Under the pieces are notes generated by a model. It did not search any database and had not been told where the DNA came from. It saw only the letters and a program-made list of their open reading frames with translations. A stretch of DNA of 64,000 nucleotides from a bacterium. GTDB lineage: Bacteria > CAIWAD01. Both the position numbers and the translations under genes were made by a program. Numbering within the stretch: the stretch's first letter is position 1; every line of letters starts with the position of its first letter. Of this stretch, positions 62,769 through 64,000 are shown in pieces. Where the stretch lies: assembly GCA_030429345.1 (NCBI GenBank), contig JAUIFJ010000006.1, positions 1 to 64,000 of the forward strand, in the 5' to 3' direction.

Positions 62769-64000
62769 TCATCCATCCCGTATTTCCTTCAACCTCAAAC
62801 TGATCCGCCCCACGCCGATCTGGAACTTGGCTTCCAGCGGCAGGCTGCGCTCGTCGTCGCTGAAGGTCCCCCAGAACTCGCCGGTCAATCCGGCGATGCC
62901 CTGGTAATCGGCCAGGCCATGCACCTTGCGCACGGGAACCCGCTGGCCAAGGGAACGGATACGATCCCTGCCGTCGGGCTCGATGATCGTGCGGTGCATC
63001 TCCTCGTCGATGATCGTCAACACGGACCCGTAGCGCTCTTCCTGCACCTGCCGCCTGGCGGCGAAAAGCAGGCTCAGGCCGTCGAAGACCTCCTGGGCCA
63101 GGGGCAGCTGCTGGTAGTGGATCACGCCGTCGGCCTTGTAGCCGTGGACCAGCAGGCGGCCGGCCTCGAAATCGCTGGTATACCTGGACTCGTAGCGCTC
63201 GTTGCCCTCCACGCTGTCCAGGTTGAACTCGAGGCTGTGCAGGCAGTGGCCCGGAATCAGGCTGCTGTACTCGTCGTGCAGGTCGATCAGCCAGCGGTAG
63301 ATCGGGTTGCTGTCGATCTTGTAGTACACGCGGTAGACGGGCATGCCGTCGGGCAGCGTAAGCTCGGCTCCCTCCACGCCGACGATCAGCGTCCCCAGCG
63401 GAATGAAGCCGAAGGAGACCGCGTACTCCCATTCGCGGCCGGGGGGAAAGAAGCGGGCGAAGTTCTCCCGCATGCGCTCGCGCCGCTCCCGAATGGTCGG
63501 CAGTCCTCCCAGCAGGTGCTCGACGCCGTGGCGACGGGCATACTCCTGCAGGCTGCGGTCGTTGTATACATGGTGATAGCGGTGGCCCAGGACCTCCAGC
63601 CAGCGCCGCGAAAGCGCGGGGCGCGCGGGTCCCGCCGCGGCAATCGCCTCCTCCAGCATGGGGCGCAGCGGATAGACATCGATTCCCTGGCGCCAGGTCT
63701 GCAGGGCCTGATCGAGGCGGCCCTCCCTCAGCAGGCCGCGGGCGCGATGCAGGTAGAGCCAGGAGTTGTCCGGCCGTTTCTCGATCAGCCGCACGCCCCA
63801 GGGCTCGAGGCGCGGATCCCGCAGGCGATCCAGCACGCCGAGCAGCAGGCGGGCGCTGTACTGCACTTCCGGCTTCAGGTCCACCGCCTGCTCCAGCAGG
63901 GGCAGGGCGGCGCTCGTGTCTCCCGCCTGCAGGCGGCAGCGGGATTCGTGATACAGCCTGGCAAAGGACGGCGTCGCCGCGGGCAGGGCGGCGAAGCGCT
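62769..64000 (-). CDS. TPR + DUF3108 protein (5' end beyond window)
   Basis: At least 410 residues; the frame is still open at the window edge. An internal GTG at 63884 could be read as a start but the coding pattern continues upstream (SRCRLQAGDTSAALPLLEQA), so the gene is truncated. The visible N-terminal part has TPR-like helices (WLYLHRARGLLREGRLDQAL). DUF3108 (~residues 150-280 from the internal GTG) has VSFGFIPLGTLIVGVEGAE and VYYKIDSNPIYRWLIDLHDE. Family members are usually exported proteins of unknown function. No signal peptide can be assessed. Confidence 0.82.
   Translation of the reverse strand, partial: RFAALPAATPSFARLYHESRCRLQAGDTSAALPLLEQAVDLKPEVQYSARLLLGVLDRLRDPRLEPWGVRLIEKRPDNSWLYLHRARGLLREGRLDQALQTWRQGIDVYPLRPMLEEAIAAAGPARPALSRRWLEVLGHRYHHVYNDRSLQEYARRHGVEHLLGGLPTIRERRERMRENFARFFPPGREWEYAVSFGFIPLGTLIVGVEGAELTLPDGMPVYRVYYKIDSNPIYRWLIDLHDEYSSLIPGHCLHSLEFNLDSVEGNERYESRYTSDFEAGRLLVHGYKADGVIHYQQLPLAQEVFDGLSLLFAARRQVQEERYGSVLTIIDEEMHRTIIEPDGRDRIRSLGQRVPVRKVHGLADYQGIAGLTGEFWGTFSDDERSLPLEAKFQIGVGRISLRLKEIRDG

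Overview
The window reads as chromosome from a GC-rich diderm (Gram-negative) bacterium. LPS genes (heptosyltransferase, lipid A acyltransferase, GmhA-type isomerase, RfaE2-type adenylyltransferase), a lipoprotein, an outer-membrane-barrel candidate, cytochrome bd and sigma-54-type regulation all point that way. A CHRD protein with a FlgD/type-A-sorting-like C-terminus, a DUF5683 protein, a BatA/vWA protein and a bacterial GGGP-synthase-family enzyme suggest the FCB superphylum or a nearby candidate phylum. That placement is inference from family distribution, not a phylogeny.

Layout. 1-320: one end of an IS256-family element. 450-1250: an AT-richer HARE-HTH/GIY-YIG nuclease gene, then an M15-type peptidase, a GNAT and a small P-loop NTPase. 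3.4-8.7 kb: a thioredoxin-like protein divergent from an HxlR regulator, a class III aminotransferase, alanine racemase, and a hybrid histidine kinase split by an in-frame TGA. 8.9-12.7 kb: a tightly overlapping operon ending in cydA-cydB. 12.9-13.8 kb: a small GIY-YIG nuclease gene between two arrays of palindromic repeats in opposite orientation. 13.9-27.8 kb (all minus): a cystathionine-synthase/lyase-type enzyme, SAM hydrolase, GNAT, LPS genes, a CHASE2 adenylate cyclase, two response regulators and a kinase, a zinc-ribbon protein, purF, an SNF symporter, DUF5683 and RidA. 28.4 kb: a histone-H1-like tail fused to a ribbon-helix-helix domain. 29.3-37.3 kb: six genes (alaS, FAH, GGGPS-like, gmhA, BatA-like, hflX) chained by 4-nt overlaps. 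37.4-46.5 kb: purM, acyl-CoA synthetase, CHRD protein, MFS transporter, ndk, sucD-sucC, carbamate kinase. 46.6-50.6 kb: ABC ATPase, barrel protein and large lipoprotein. 50.6-56 kb: ahcY, metK, a sugar nucleotidyltransferase, a repeat-rich gap and ornithine carbamoyltransferase. 56.4-64 kb: a 982-residue secreted multidomain protein, proline/arginine-type P5C dehydrogenase, another repeat gap, RfaE2 and a TPR-DUF3108 protein cut by the window end.

How it fits together. Most genes are housekeeping: methyl cycle and SAM turnover (metK, ahcY, SAM hydrolase, cystathionine-type enzyme), TCA (sucCD), purines (purF, purM, ndk), and arginine/ornithine/proline (OTC, carbamate kinase, P5C dehydrogenase). 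LPS heptose genes are scattered over at least four loci. ATGA or GTGA stop-start overlaps are very common, implying translational coupling. Non-coding structure concentrates in a few gaps: 12.9-13.8, 42.6-43.4, 54.3-55.1 and 61.5-62.2 kb.

The best candidates for something undescribed are the GIY-YIG gene bracketed by inverted palindrome arrays, the HARE-HTH/GIY-YIG gene beside the IS, the split kinase, and a conserved motif shared upstream of two unrelated genes. No tRNA, rRNA or CRISPR array was recognised.
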